From Meconema thalassinum (taxonomy: Eukaryota > Arthropoda > Insecta > Orthoptera > Tettigoniidae), in contig OX336395.1 of NCBI GenBank assembly GCA_946902985.2, forward strand, positions 292,077,065 through 292,141,064: a stretch of DNA of 64,000 nucleotides, read 5' to 3'. Of the stretch, positions 53,001 through 64,000 are shown piece after piece (position 1 is the first letter of the stretch; the number at the start of each line of letters is the position of its first letter). The position numbers and the translations under genes are program-made. Below the pieces are notes generated by a model. It searched no databases and was not told the DNA's origin. It was given only the letters and a program-made list of their open reading frames with translations.

Positions 53001-56000
53001 TAGGCTCGCCCGCTAACTAGGCTGTAACTGGCGCAATATGTTGGCCCGCTAGCTAGGCAGTATCTGGGGTAATAGGCTCGCCCGCTAACTAGGCTGTAAC
53101 TGGCGCAATATGTTGGCCCGCTAGCTAGGCAGTATCTGGGGTAATAGGCTCGCCCGCTAACTAGGCTGTAACTGGCGCAATATGTTGGCCCGCTAGCTAG
53201 GCAGTATCTGGGGTAATAGGCTCGCCCGCTAGCTAGGCTGTAACTGGCGCAATATGTTGGCCCGCTAGCTAGGCAGTATCTGGGGTAATAGGCTCGCCCG
53301 CTAACTAGGCTGTAACTGGCGCAATATGATGGCCCGCTAGCTAGGCAGTATCTGGGGTAATAGGCTCGCCCGCTAGCTAGGCTGTAACTGGCGCAATATG
53401 TTGGCCCGCTAGCTAGGCAGTATCTGGGGTAATAGGCTCGCCCGCTAGCTAGGCTGTAACTGGCGCAATATGTTGGCCCGCTAACTAGGCAGTATCTGGG
53501 GTAATAGGCTCGCCCGCTAACTAGGCTGTAACTGGCGCAATATGTTCGCCCGCTAGCTAGGCAGTATCTGGGGTAATAGGCTCGCCCGCTAGCTAGGCTG
53601 TAACTGGCGCAATATGTTGGCCCGCTAGCTAGGCAGTATCTGGGGTAATAGGCTCGCCCGCTAACTAGGCTGTAACTGGAGCAATATGTTGGCCCACTAG
53701 CTAGGCTGTATCTGGGGTAATAGGCTCGCCCGCTAACTAGGCTGTAACTGGCGCAATATGTTGGCCCGCTAGCTAGGCAGTATCTGGGGTAATAGGCTCG
53801 CCCGCTAGCTAGGCAGTATCTGGGGTAATAGGCTCGCCCGCTAACTAGGCTGTAACTGGCGCAATATGTTGGCCCGCTAGCTAGGCAGTATCTGGGGTAA
53901 TAGGCTCGCCCGCTAACTAGGCTGTAACTGGCGCAATATGTTGGCCCGCTAGCTAGGCAGTATCTGGGGTAATAGGCTCGCCCGCTAGCTAGGCTGTAAC
54001 TGGCGCAATATGTTGGCCCGCTAGCTAGGCAGTATCTGGGGTAATAGGCTCGCCCGCTAGCTAGGCTGTAACTGGCGCAATATGTTGGCCCGCTAGCTAG
54101 GCAGTATCTGGGGTAATAGGCTCGCCCGCTAGCTAGGCTGTAACTGGCGCAATATGTTGGCCCGCTAGCTAGGCAGTATCTGGCGCAATATGTTGGCCCG
54201 CTAGCTAGGCAGTATCTGGGGTAATAGGCTCGCCCGCTAACTAGGCTGTATCTGGCGCTATATGTTGGCCCGCTAGCTAGGCAGTATCTGGGGTTATAGG
54301 CTCGCCCGCTAGCTAGGCTGTAACTGGCGCAATATGTTGGCCCGCTAGCTAGGCAGTATCTGGGGTAATAGGCTCGCCCGCTAACTAGGCTGTAACCGGC
54401 GCAATATGTTGGCCCGCTAGCTAGGCAGTATCTGGGGTAATAGGCTCGCCCGCTAGCTAGGCTGTAACTGGCGCAATATGTTGGCCCGCTAGCTAGGCAG
54501 TATCTGGGGTAATAGGCTCGCCCGCTAGCTAGGCTGTAACTGGCGCAATATGTTGGCCCGCTAGCTAGGCAGTATCTGGCGTAATAGGCTCGCCCGCTAA
54601 CTAGGCTGTATCTGGCGCAATATGTTGGCCCGCTAGCTAGGCAGTATCTGGGGTAATAGGCTCGCCCGCTAGCTAGGCTGTAACTGGCGCAATATGTTGG
54701 CCCGCTAGCTAGGCAGTATCTGGGGTAATAGGCTCGCCCGCTAGCTAGGCTGTAACTGGCGCAATATGTTGGCCCGCTAGCTAGGCAGTATCTGGGGTAA
54801 TAGGCTCGCCCGCTAACTAGGCTGTAACTGGCGCAATATGTTGGCCCGCTAGCTAGGCAGTATCTGGGGTAATAGGCTCGCCCGCTAACTAGGCTGTAAC
54901 TGGCGCAATATGTTGGCCCGCTAGCTAGGCAGTATCTGGGGTAATAGGCTCGCCCGCTAGCTAGGCTGTAACTGGCGCAATATGTTGGCCCGCTAGCTAG
55001 GCAGTATCTGGGGTAATAGGCTCGCCCGCTAACTAGGCTGTAACTGGCGCAATATGTTGGCCCGCTAGCTAGGCAGTATCTGGGGTAATAGGCTCGCCCG
55101 CTAGCTAGGCTGTAACTGGCGCAATATGTTGGCCCGCTAGCTAGGCAGTATCTGGGGTAATAGGCTCGCCCGCTAGCTAGGCTGTAACTGGCGCAATATG
55201 TTGGCCCGCTAGCTAGGCAGTATCTGGGGTAATAGGCTCGCCCGCTAACTAGGCTGTAACTGGCGCAATATGTTGGCCCGCTAGCTAGCCAGTATCTGGG
55301 GTTATAGGCTCGCCCGCTAGCTAGGCTGTAACTGGCACAATATGTTGGCCCGCTAGCTAGGCAGTATCTGGGGTAATAGGCTCGCCCGCTAACTAGGCTG
55401 TAACTGGCGCAATATGTTGGCCCGCTAGCTAGGCAGTATCTGGGGTTATAGGCTCGCCCGCTAGCTAGGCTCTAACTGGCGCAATATGTTGGCCCGCTAG
55501 CTAGGCAGTATTGGGGTAATAGGCTCGCCCGCTAACTAGGCTGTAACTGGCGCAATATGTTGGCCCGCTAGCTAGGCAGTATCTGGGGTAATAGGCTCGC
55601 CCGCTAACTAGGCTGTAACTGGCGCAATATGTTGGCCCGCTAGCTAGGCAGTATCTGGGGTAATAGACTCGCCCGCTAGCTAGGCTGTAACTGGCGCAAT
55701 ATGTTGGCCCGCTAGCTAGGCAGTATCTGGGGTAATAGGCTCGCCCGCTAAATTGGCTGTAACTGGCGCAATATGTTGGCCCGCTAGCTAGGCAGTATCT
55801 GGGGTAATAGGCTCGCCCGCTAGCTAGGCTGTAACTGGCGCAATATGTTGGCCCGCTAGCTAGGCAGTATCTGGGGTAATAGGCTCGCCCGCTAACTAGG
55901 CTGTAACTGGCGCAATATGTTGGCCCGCTAGCTAGGCAGTATCTGGGGTAATAGGCTCGCCCGCTAGCTAGGCAGTATCTGGGGTAATAGGCTCGCCCGC

Positions 56001-59000
56001 TAGCTAGGCAGTATCTGGGGTAATAGGCTCGCCCGCTAGCTAGGCAGTATCTGGGGTAATAGGCTCGCCCGCTAGCTAGGCAGTATCTGGGGTAATAGGC
56101 TCGCCCGCTAGCTAGGCTGTAACTGGCGCAATATGTTGGCCCGCTAGCTAGGCAGTATCTGGGGTAATAGGCTCGCCCGCTAACTAGGCTGTAACTGGCG
56201 CAATATGTTGGCCCGCTAGCTAGGCAGTATCTGGGGTAATAGGCTCGCCCGCTAACTAGGCTGTAACTGGCGCAATATGTTGGCCCGCTAGCTAGGCAGT
56301 ATCTGGGGTAATAGGCTCGCCCGCTAACTAGGCTGTAACTGGCGCAATATGTTGGCCCGCTAGCTAGGCAGTATCTGGGGTAATAGGCTCGCCCGCTAGC
56401 TAGGCTGTAACTGGCGCAATAGGTTCGCCCGCTAGCTATGCAGTATCTGGGGTAATAGGCTCGCCCGCTAACTAGGCTGTAACTGGCGCAATATGTTGGC
56501 CCGCTAGCTAGGCAGTATCTGGGGTAATAGGCTCGCCCGCTAACTAGGCTGTAACTGGCGCAATATGTTGGCCCGCTAGCTAGGCAGTATCTGGGGTAAT
56601 AGGCTCGCCCGCTAACTAGGCTGTAACTGGCGCAATATGTTGGCCCGCTAGCTAGGCAGTATCTGGGGTAATAGGCTCGCCCGCTAACTAGGCTGTAACT
56701 GGCGCAATATGTTGGCCCGCTAGCTAGGCAGTATCTGGGGTAATAGGCTCGCCCGCTAGCTAGGCTGTAACTGGCGCAATATGTTGGCCCGCTAGCTAGG
56801 CAGTATCTGGGGTAATAGGCTCGCCCGCTAACTAGGCTGTAACTGGCGCAATATGTTGGCCCGCTAGCTAGGCAGTATCTGGGGTAATAGGCTCGCCCGC
56901 TAGCTAGGCTGTAACTGGCGCAATATGTTGGCCCGCTAGCTAGGCAGTATCTGGGGTAATTGGCTCGCCCGCTAGCTAGGCTGTAACTGGCGCAATATGT
57001 TGGCCCGCTAGCTAGGCAGTATCTGGGGTAATAGGCTCGCCCGCTAACTAGGCTGTAACTGGCGCAATATGTTCGCCCGCTAGCTAGGCAGTATCTGGGG
57101 TAATAGGCTCGCCCGCTAGCTAGGCTGTAACTGGCGCAATATGTTGGCCCGCTAGCTAGGCAGTATCTGGGGTAATAGGCTCGCCCGCTAACTAGGCTGT
57201 AACTGGAGCAATATGTTGGCCCACTAGCTAGGCTGTATCTGGGGTAATAGGCTCGCCCGCTAACTAGGCTGTAACTGGCGCAATATGTTGGCCCGCTAGC
57301 TAGGCAGTATCTGGGGTAATAGGCTCGCCCGCTAGCTAGGCAGTATCTGGGGTAATAGGCTCGCCCGCTAACTAGGCTGTAACTGGCGCAATATGTTGGC
57401 CCGCTAGCTAGGCAGTATCTGGGGTAATAGGCTCGCCCGCTAACTAGGCTGTAACTGGCGCAATATGTTGGCCCGCTAACTAGGCAGTATCTGGGGTAAT
57501 AGGCTCGCCCGCTAGCTAGGCTGTAACTGGCGCAATATGTTGGCCCGCTAGCTAGGCAGTATCTGGGGTAATAGGCTCGCCCGCTAGCTAGGCTGTAACT
57601 GGCGCAATATGTTGGCCCGCTAGCTAGGCAGTATCTGGGGTAATAGGCTCGCCCGCTAGCTAGGCTGTAACTGGCGCAATATGTTGGCCCGCTAGCTAGG
57701 CAGTATCTGGGGTAATAGGCTCGCCCGCTAACTAGGCTGTAACTGGCGCAATATGTTGGCCCGCTTGCTAGGCAGTATCTGGGGTTATAGGCTCGCCCGC
57801 TAACTAGGCTGTAACTGGCGCAATATGTTGGCCCGCTAGCTAGGCAGTATCTGGGGTAATAGGCTCGCCCGCTAACTAGGCTGTAACTGGCGCAATATGT
57901 TGGCCCGCTAGCTAGGCAGTATCTGGGGTAATAGGCTCGCCCGCTAACTAGGCTGTAACTGGCGCAATATGTTGGCCCGCTAGCTAGGCATTATCTGGGG
58001 TAATAGGCTCGCCCGCTAACTAGGCTGTATCTGGGGTAATAGACTCGCCCGCTAGCTAGGCAGTATCTGGGGTAATAGGCTCGCCCGCTAGCTAGGCTGT
58101 AACTGGCGCAATATGTTGGTCCGCTAGCTAGGCAGTATCTGGGGTAATAGGCTCGCCCGGTAACTAGGCCGTATCTGGGGTAATAGGCTCGCCCGCTAGA
58201 TAGGCTGTAACTGGCGCAATATGTTGGCCCGCTAGCTAGGCAGTATCTGGGGTAATACGCTCGCCCGCTAACTAGGCTGTAACTGGCGCAATATGTTGGC
58301 CCGCTAGCTAGGCAGTATCTGGGGTAATAGGCTCGCCCGCTAACTAGGCTGTAACTGGCGCAATATGTTGCCCGCTAGCTAGGCTGTATCTGGGGTAATA
58401 GGCTCGCCCGCTAACTAGGCTGTAACTGGCGCAATATGTTGGCCCGCTAGCTAGGCAGTATCTGGGGTAATAGGCTCGCCCGCTAGCTAGGCTGTAACTG
58501 GCGCAATATGTTGGCCCGCTAGCTAGGCAGTATCTGGGGTAATAGGCTCGCCCGCTAGCTAGGCTGTAACTGGCGCAATATGTTTGCCCGCTAGCTAGGC
58601 AGTATCTGGGGTAATAGGCTCGCCCGCTAACTAGGCTGTAACTGGCGCAATATGTTGGCCCGCTAGCTAGGCAGTATCTGGGGTAATAGGCTCGCCCGCT
58701 AACTAGGCTGTAACTGGCGCAATATGTTGGCCCGCTAGCTAGGCAGTATCTGGGGTAATAGGCTCGCCCGCTAACTAGGCTGTATCTGGCGCAATATGTT
58801 GGCCCGCTAGCTAGGCAGTATCTGGGGTAATAGGCTCGACCGCTAGCTAGGCTGTAACTGGCGCAATATGTTGGCCCGCTAGCTAGGCAGTATCTGGGGT
58901 AATAGGCTCGCCCGCTAACTAGGCTGTAACTGGCGCAATATGTTGGCCCGCTAGCTAGGCAGTATCTGGGGTAATAGGCTCGCCCGCTAACTAGGCTGTA

Positions 59001-62000
59001 TCTGGCGCAATATGTTGGCCCGCTAGCTAGGCAGTATCTGGGGTAATAGGCTCGCCCGCTAACTAGGCTGTAACTGGCGCAATATGTTGGCCCGCTTGCT
59101 AGGCAGTATCTGGGGTAATAGGCTCGCCCGCTAACTAGGCTGTAACTGGCGCAATATGTTGGCCCGCTAGCTAGGCAGTATCTGGGGTAATAGGCTCGCC
59201 CGCTAACTAGGCTGTAACTGGCGCAATATGTTGGCCCGCTAGCTAGGCAGTATCTGGGGTAATAGGCTCGCCCGCTAACTAGGCTGTATCTGGCGCAATA
59301 TGTTGGCCCGCTAGCTAGGCAGTATCTGGGGTAATAGGCTCGCCCGCTAGCTAGGCTCTAACTGGCGCAATATGTTGGCCCGCTAGCTAGGCAGTATCTG
59401 GGGTAATAGGCTCGCCCGCTAACTAGGCTGTATCTGGGGTAATAGGCTCGCCCGCTAGCTAGGCTGTATCTGGGGTAATAGGCTCGCCCGCTAGCTAGGC
59501 TGTAACTGGCGCAATATGTTGGCCCGCTAGCTAGGCAGTATCTGGGGTAATAGGCTCGCCCGCTAACTAGGCTGTAACTGGCGCAATATGTTGGCCCGCT
59601 AGCTAGGCAGTATCTGGGGTAATAGGCTCGCCCGCTAACTAGGCTGTAACTGGCGCAATATGTTGGCCCGCTAGCTAGGCTGTATCTGGGGTAATAGGCT
59701 CGCCCGCTAACTAGGCTGTAACTGGCGCAATATGTTGGCCCGCTAGCTAGGCAGTATATGGGGTAATAGGCTCGCCCGCTAACTAGGCTGTAACTGGCGA
59801 AATATGTTGGCCCGCTAGCTAGGCAGTATCTGGGGTAATAGGCTCGCCCGCTAACTAGGCTGTAACTGGCGCAATATGTTGGCCCGCTAGCTAGGCAGTA
59901 TCTGGGGTAATAGGCTCGCCCGCTAGCTAGGCTGTAACTGGCGCAATATGTTGGCCCGCTAGCTAGGCAGTATCTGGGGTAATAGGCTCGCCCGCTAACT
60001 AGGCTGTAACTGGCGCAATATGTTGGCCCGCTAGCTAGGCAGTATCTGGGGTAATAGGCTCGCCCGCTAGCTAGGCTGTAACTGGCGCAATATGTTGGCC
60101 CGCTAGCTAGGCAGTATCTGGGGTAATAGGCTCGCCCGCTAACTAGGCTGTAACTGGCGCAATATGTTGGCCCGCTAGCTAGGCAGTATCTGGGGTAATA
60201 GGCTCGCCCGCTAACTAGGCTGTAACTGGCGCAATATGTTGGCCCGCTAGCTAGGCAGTATCTGGGGTAATAGGCTCGCCCGCTAACTAGGCTGTAACTG
60301 GCGCAATATGTTGGCCCGCTAGCTAGGCTGTATCTGGGGTAATAGGCTCGCCCGCTAACTAGGCTGTAACTGGCGCAATATGTTGGCCCGCTAGCTAGGC
60401 AGTATCTGGGGTAATAGGCTCGCCCGCTAACTAGGCTGTAACTGGCGCAATATGTTGGCCCGCTAGCTAGGCTGTATCTGGGGTAATAGGCTCGCCCGCT
60501 AACTAGGCTGTAACTGGCGCAATATGTTGGCCCGCTAGCTAGGCAGTATCTGGGGTAATAGGCTCGCCCGCTAACTAGGCTGTAACTGGCGCAATATGTT
60601 GGCCCGCTAGCTAGGCTGTATCTGGGGTAATAGGCTCGCCCGCTAACTAGGCTGTAACTGGCGCAATATGTTGGCCCGCTAGCGAGGCAGTATCTGGGGT
60701 AATAGGCTCGCCCGCTAACTAGGCTGTAACTGGCGCAATATGTTGGCCCGCTAGCTAGGCAGTATCTGGGGTAATAGGCTCGCCCGCTAGCTAGGCTGTA
60801 ACTGGCGCAATATGTTGGCCCGCTAGCTAGGCAGTATCTGGGGTAATAGGCTCGCCCGCTAGCTAGGCTGTAACTGGCGCAATATGTTGGCCCGCTAGCT
60901 AGGCAGTATCTGGGGTAATAGACTCGCCCGCTAGCTAGGCTGTAACTGGCGCAATATGTTGGCCCGCTAGCTAGGCAGTATCTGGGGTAATAGGCTCGCC
61001 CGCTAGCTAGGCAGTATCTGGGGTAATAGGCTCGCCCGCTAGCTAGGCTGTAACTGGCGCAATATGTTGGCCCGCTAGCTAGGCAGTATCTGGGGTAATA
61101 GGCTTGCCCGCTAACTAGGCTGTAACTGGCGCAATATGTTGGCCCGCTAGCTAGGCAGTATCTGGGGAAATAGGCTCGCCCGCTAGCTAGGCAGTATCTG
61201 GGGAAATAGGCTCGCCCGCTAGCTAGGCTGTAACTGGCGCAATATGTTGGCCCGCTAGCTAGGCAGTATCTGGGGTAATAGGCTCGCCCGATAGCTAGGC
61301 TGTAACTGGCGCAATATGTTGGCCCGCTAGCTAGGAAGTATCTGGGGTAATAGGCTCGCCCGCTAACTAGGCTGTATCTGGCGCAATATGTTGGCCCGCT
61401 AGCTAGGCAGTATCTGGGGTAATAGGCTCGCCCGCTAGCTAGGCTGTAACTGGCGCAATATGTTGGCCCGCTAGCTAGGCAGTATCTGGGGTAATAGGCT
61501 CGCCCGCTAACTAGGCTGTAACTGGCGCAATATGTTGGCCCGCTAGCTAGGCAGTATCTGGGGTAATAGGCTCGCCCGCTAGCTAGGCTGTAACTGGCGC
61601 AATATGTTGGCCCGCTAGCTAGGCAGTATCTGGGGTAATAGGCTCGCCCGCTAACTAGGCTGTATCTGGCGCAATATGTTGGCCCGCTAGCTAGGCAGTA
61701 TCTGGGGTAATAGGCTCGCCCGCTAGCTAGGCTGTAACTGGCGCAATATGTTGGCCCGCTAGCTAGGCAGTATCTGGGGTAATAGGCTCGCCCGCTAACT
61801 AGGCTGTAACTGGCGGAATATGTTGGCCCGCTAGCTAGGCAGTATCTGGGGTAATAGGCTCGCCCGCTAACTAGGCTGTAACTGGCGCAATATGTTGGCC
61901 CGCTAGCTAGGCAGTATCTGGGGTAATAGGCTCGCCCGCTAACTAGGCTGTATCTGGGGTAATAGGCTCGCCCGCTAGCTAGGCAGTATCTGGGGTAATA

Positions 62001-64000
62001 GGCTCGCCCGCTAGCTAGGCTGTATATGGCGCAATATGTTGGCCCGCTAGCTAGGCAGTATCTGGGGTAATAGGCTCGCCCGCTAACTAGGCTGTATCTG
62101 GGGTAATAGGCTCGCCCGCTAGCTAGGCTGTAACTGGCGCAATATGTTGGCCCGCTAGCTAGGCAGTATCTGGGGTAATAGGCTCGCCCGCTAACTAGGC
62201 TGTAACTGGCGCAATATGTTGGCCCGCTAGCTAGGCTGTATCTGGGGTAATAGGCTCGCCCGCTAACTAGGCTGTAACTGGCGCAATATGTTGGCCCGCT
62301 AGCTAGGCAGTATCTGGGGTAATAGGCTCGCCCGCTAGCTAGGCTGTAACTGGCGCAATATGTTGGCCCGCTAGCTAGGCAGTATCTGGGGTAATAGGCT
62401 CGCCCGCTAGCTAGGCTGTAACTGGCGCAATATGTTGGCCCGCTAGCTAGGCAGTATCTGGGGTAATAGGCTCGCCCGCTAACTAGGCTGTAACTGGCGC
62501 AATATGTTGGCCCGCTAGCTAGGCAGTATCTGGGGTAATAGGCTCGCCCGCTAACTAGGCTGTAACTGGCGCAATATGTTGGCCCGCTAGCTAGGCAGTA
62601 TCTGGGGTAATAGGCTCGCCCGCTAACTAGGCTGTATCTGGCGCAATATGTTGGCCCGCTAGCAAGGCAGTATCTGGGGTAATAGGCTCGCCCGCTAGCT
62701 AGGCTGTAACTGGCGCAATATGTTGGCCCGCTAGCTAGGCAGTATCTGGGGTAATAGGCTCGCCCGCTAACTAGGCTGTAACTGGCGCAATATGTTGGCC
62801 CGCTAGCTAGGCAGTATCTGGGGTAATAGGCTCGCCCGCTAACTAGGCTGTATCTGGCGCAATATGTTGGCCCGCTAGCTAGGCAGTATCTGGGGTAATA
62901 GGCTCGCCCGCTAACTAGGCTGTAACTGGCGCAATATGTTGGCCCGCTTGCTAGGCAGTATCTGGGGTAATAGGCTCGCCCGCTAACTAGGCTGTAACTG
63001 GCGCAATATGTTGGCCCGCTAGCTAGGCAGTATCTGGGGTAATAGGCTCGCCCGCTAACTAGGCTGTAACTGGCGCAATATGTTGGCCCGCTAGCTAGGC
63101 AGTATCTGGGGTAATAGGCTCGCCCGCTAACTAGGCTGTATCTGGGGTAATAGACTCGCCCGCTAGCTAGGCAGTATCTGGGGGTAATAGGCTCGCCCGC
63201 TAGCTAGGCTGTAACTGGCGCAATATGTTGGCCCGCTAGCTAGGCAGTATCTGGGGTAATAGGCTCGCCCGCTAACTAGGCTGTAACAGGCGCAATATGT
63301 TGGCCCGCTAGCTAGGCAGTATCTGGGGTAATAGGCTCGCCCGCTAACTAGGCTGTATCTGGGGTAATAGGCTCGCCCACTAGCTAGGCTGTAACTGGCG
63401 CAATATGTTGGCCCGCTAGCTAGGCAGTATCTGGGGTAATAGGCTCGCCCGCTAACTAGGCTGTAACTGGCGCAATATGTTGGCCCGCTAGCTAGGCAGT
63501 ATCTGGGGTAATAGGCTCGCCCGCTAACTAGGCTGTAACTGGCGCAATATGTTGGCCCGCTAGCTAGGCTGTATCTGGGGTAATAGGCTCGCCCGCTAAC
63601 TAGGCTGTAACTGGCGCAATATGTTGGCCCGCTAGCTAGGCAGTATCTGGGGTAATAGGCTCGCCCGCTAGCTAGGCTGTAACTGGCGCAATATGTTGGC
63701 CCGCTAGCTAGGCAGTATCTGGGGTAATAGGCTCGCCCGCTAGCTAGGCTGTAACTGGCGCAATATGTTGGCCCGCTAGCTAGGCAGTATCTGGGGTAAT
63801 AGGCTCGCCCGCTAACTAGGCTGTAACTGGCGCAATATGTTGGCCCGCTAGCTAGGCAGTATCTGGGGTAATAGGCTCGCCCGCTAACTAGGCTGTATCT
63901 GGCGCAATATGTTGGCCCGCTAGCTAGGCAGTATCTGGGGTAATAGGCTCGCCCGCTATCTAGGCTGTATCTGGCGCAATATGTTGGCCCGCTAGCTAGG
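38047..64000. repeat. 72-bp satellite array of two 36-bp half-monomers, about 360 copies
   Basis: The array starts at about 38,047 and is not finished at the window end. The unit is 72 bases: half A begins CTGTAACTGGCGCAATATGT and half B begins CAGTATCTGGGGTAATAGGC. Both halves end in CCCGCTAGCTAGG. A and B differ at 7 of 36 positions, so the present unit arose from duplication of a 36-bp ancestor. The commonest variant is GCTAACTAGG for GCTAGCTAGG at the end of B. Hybrid half-units (B head with A tail, or the reverse), runs of one half-type, and single-base deletions occur at intervals. Three plus-strand frames contain stops in every unit. No gene lies within. Confidence 0.97.

Noticed and set aside
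38047..64000. CRISPR array or telomeric repeat
   Set aside because: Units are contiguous without unique spacers, so not CRISPR. The unit does not contain the insect telomere repeat TTAGG in tandem, so not telomeric.

Overview
The window looks like a gene-poor stretch of a large animal genome, most likely an arthropod and probably an insect. I see AT-rich intergenic DNA, many decayed non-LTR retrotransposons of mixed families, several tRNA-derived SINE families, cut-and-paste DNA transposons (hAT, Tc1/mariner, MULE) with clean target-site duplications, and two satellite arrays. There is no bacterial-type gene, operon, CRISPR array or intact tRNA. Some repeats resemble sequences I associate with orthopteroid insects, but that placement is from memory and weak. 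All homology calls are from motif reading; no search was run.

Layout. 1-11,000: a DDE transposase relic, a hAT-type element (1740-2485), LINE fragments on both strands, SINEs (4966-8490) and a Tc1/mariner-type element with very long inverted repeats (9869-10677). 11,088-15,764: one hAT-type element with a perfect 8-bp target duplication that holds two kinds of LINE, a 44-bp minisatellite and a second hAT-type element. 15,800-21,541: the only plausible host gene, minus strand, read as two exons. It would encode about 143 residues of highly charged repeats, and its 5.3-kb intron is almost filled by an 86-bp satellite (16,317-21,373). 21,640-32,240: LINEs interrupted by a MULE-like element, SINEs and another LINE, plus a Tc1/mariner relic and its miniature derivative. 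32,402-36,772: a hAT-type element (TSD TTGATGAT) containing a nearly full-length LINE (16-bp TSD). 36,874-38,030: SINE and RTE-like LINE remnants. 38,047 to the window end: about 26 kb of a 72-bp satellite built of two diverged 36-bp halves.

How it fits together. Insertion order can be read from interrupted reading frames and target duplications, up to three levels deep. The SINEs are modular: different tRNA-like heads are joined to the same 3' region, and the same head to different 3' regions. The host gene has taken a hAT element just after its stop codon and a satellite in its intron. The 72-bp array shows hybrid half-monomers, homogeneous five-copy runs and multi-kilobase internal duplications, evidence of ongoing recombination. 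I found no clearly new enzymatic system. The most unusual items are the repeat-protein gene with the satellite-filled intron, the SINE module swapping and the hierarchical structure of the 72-bp array.
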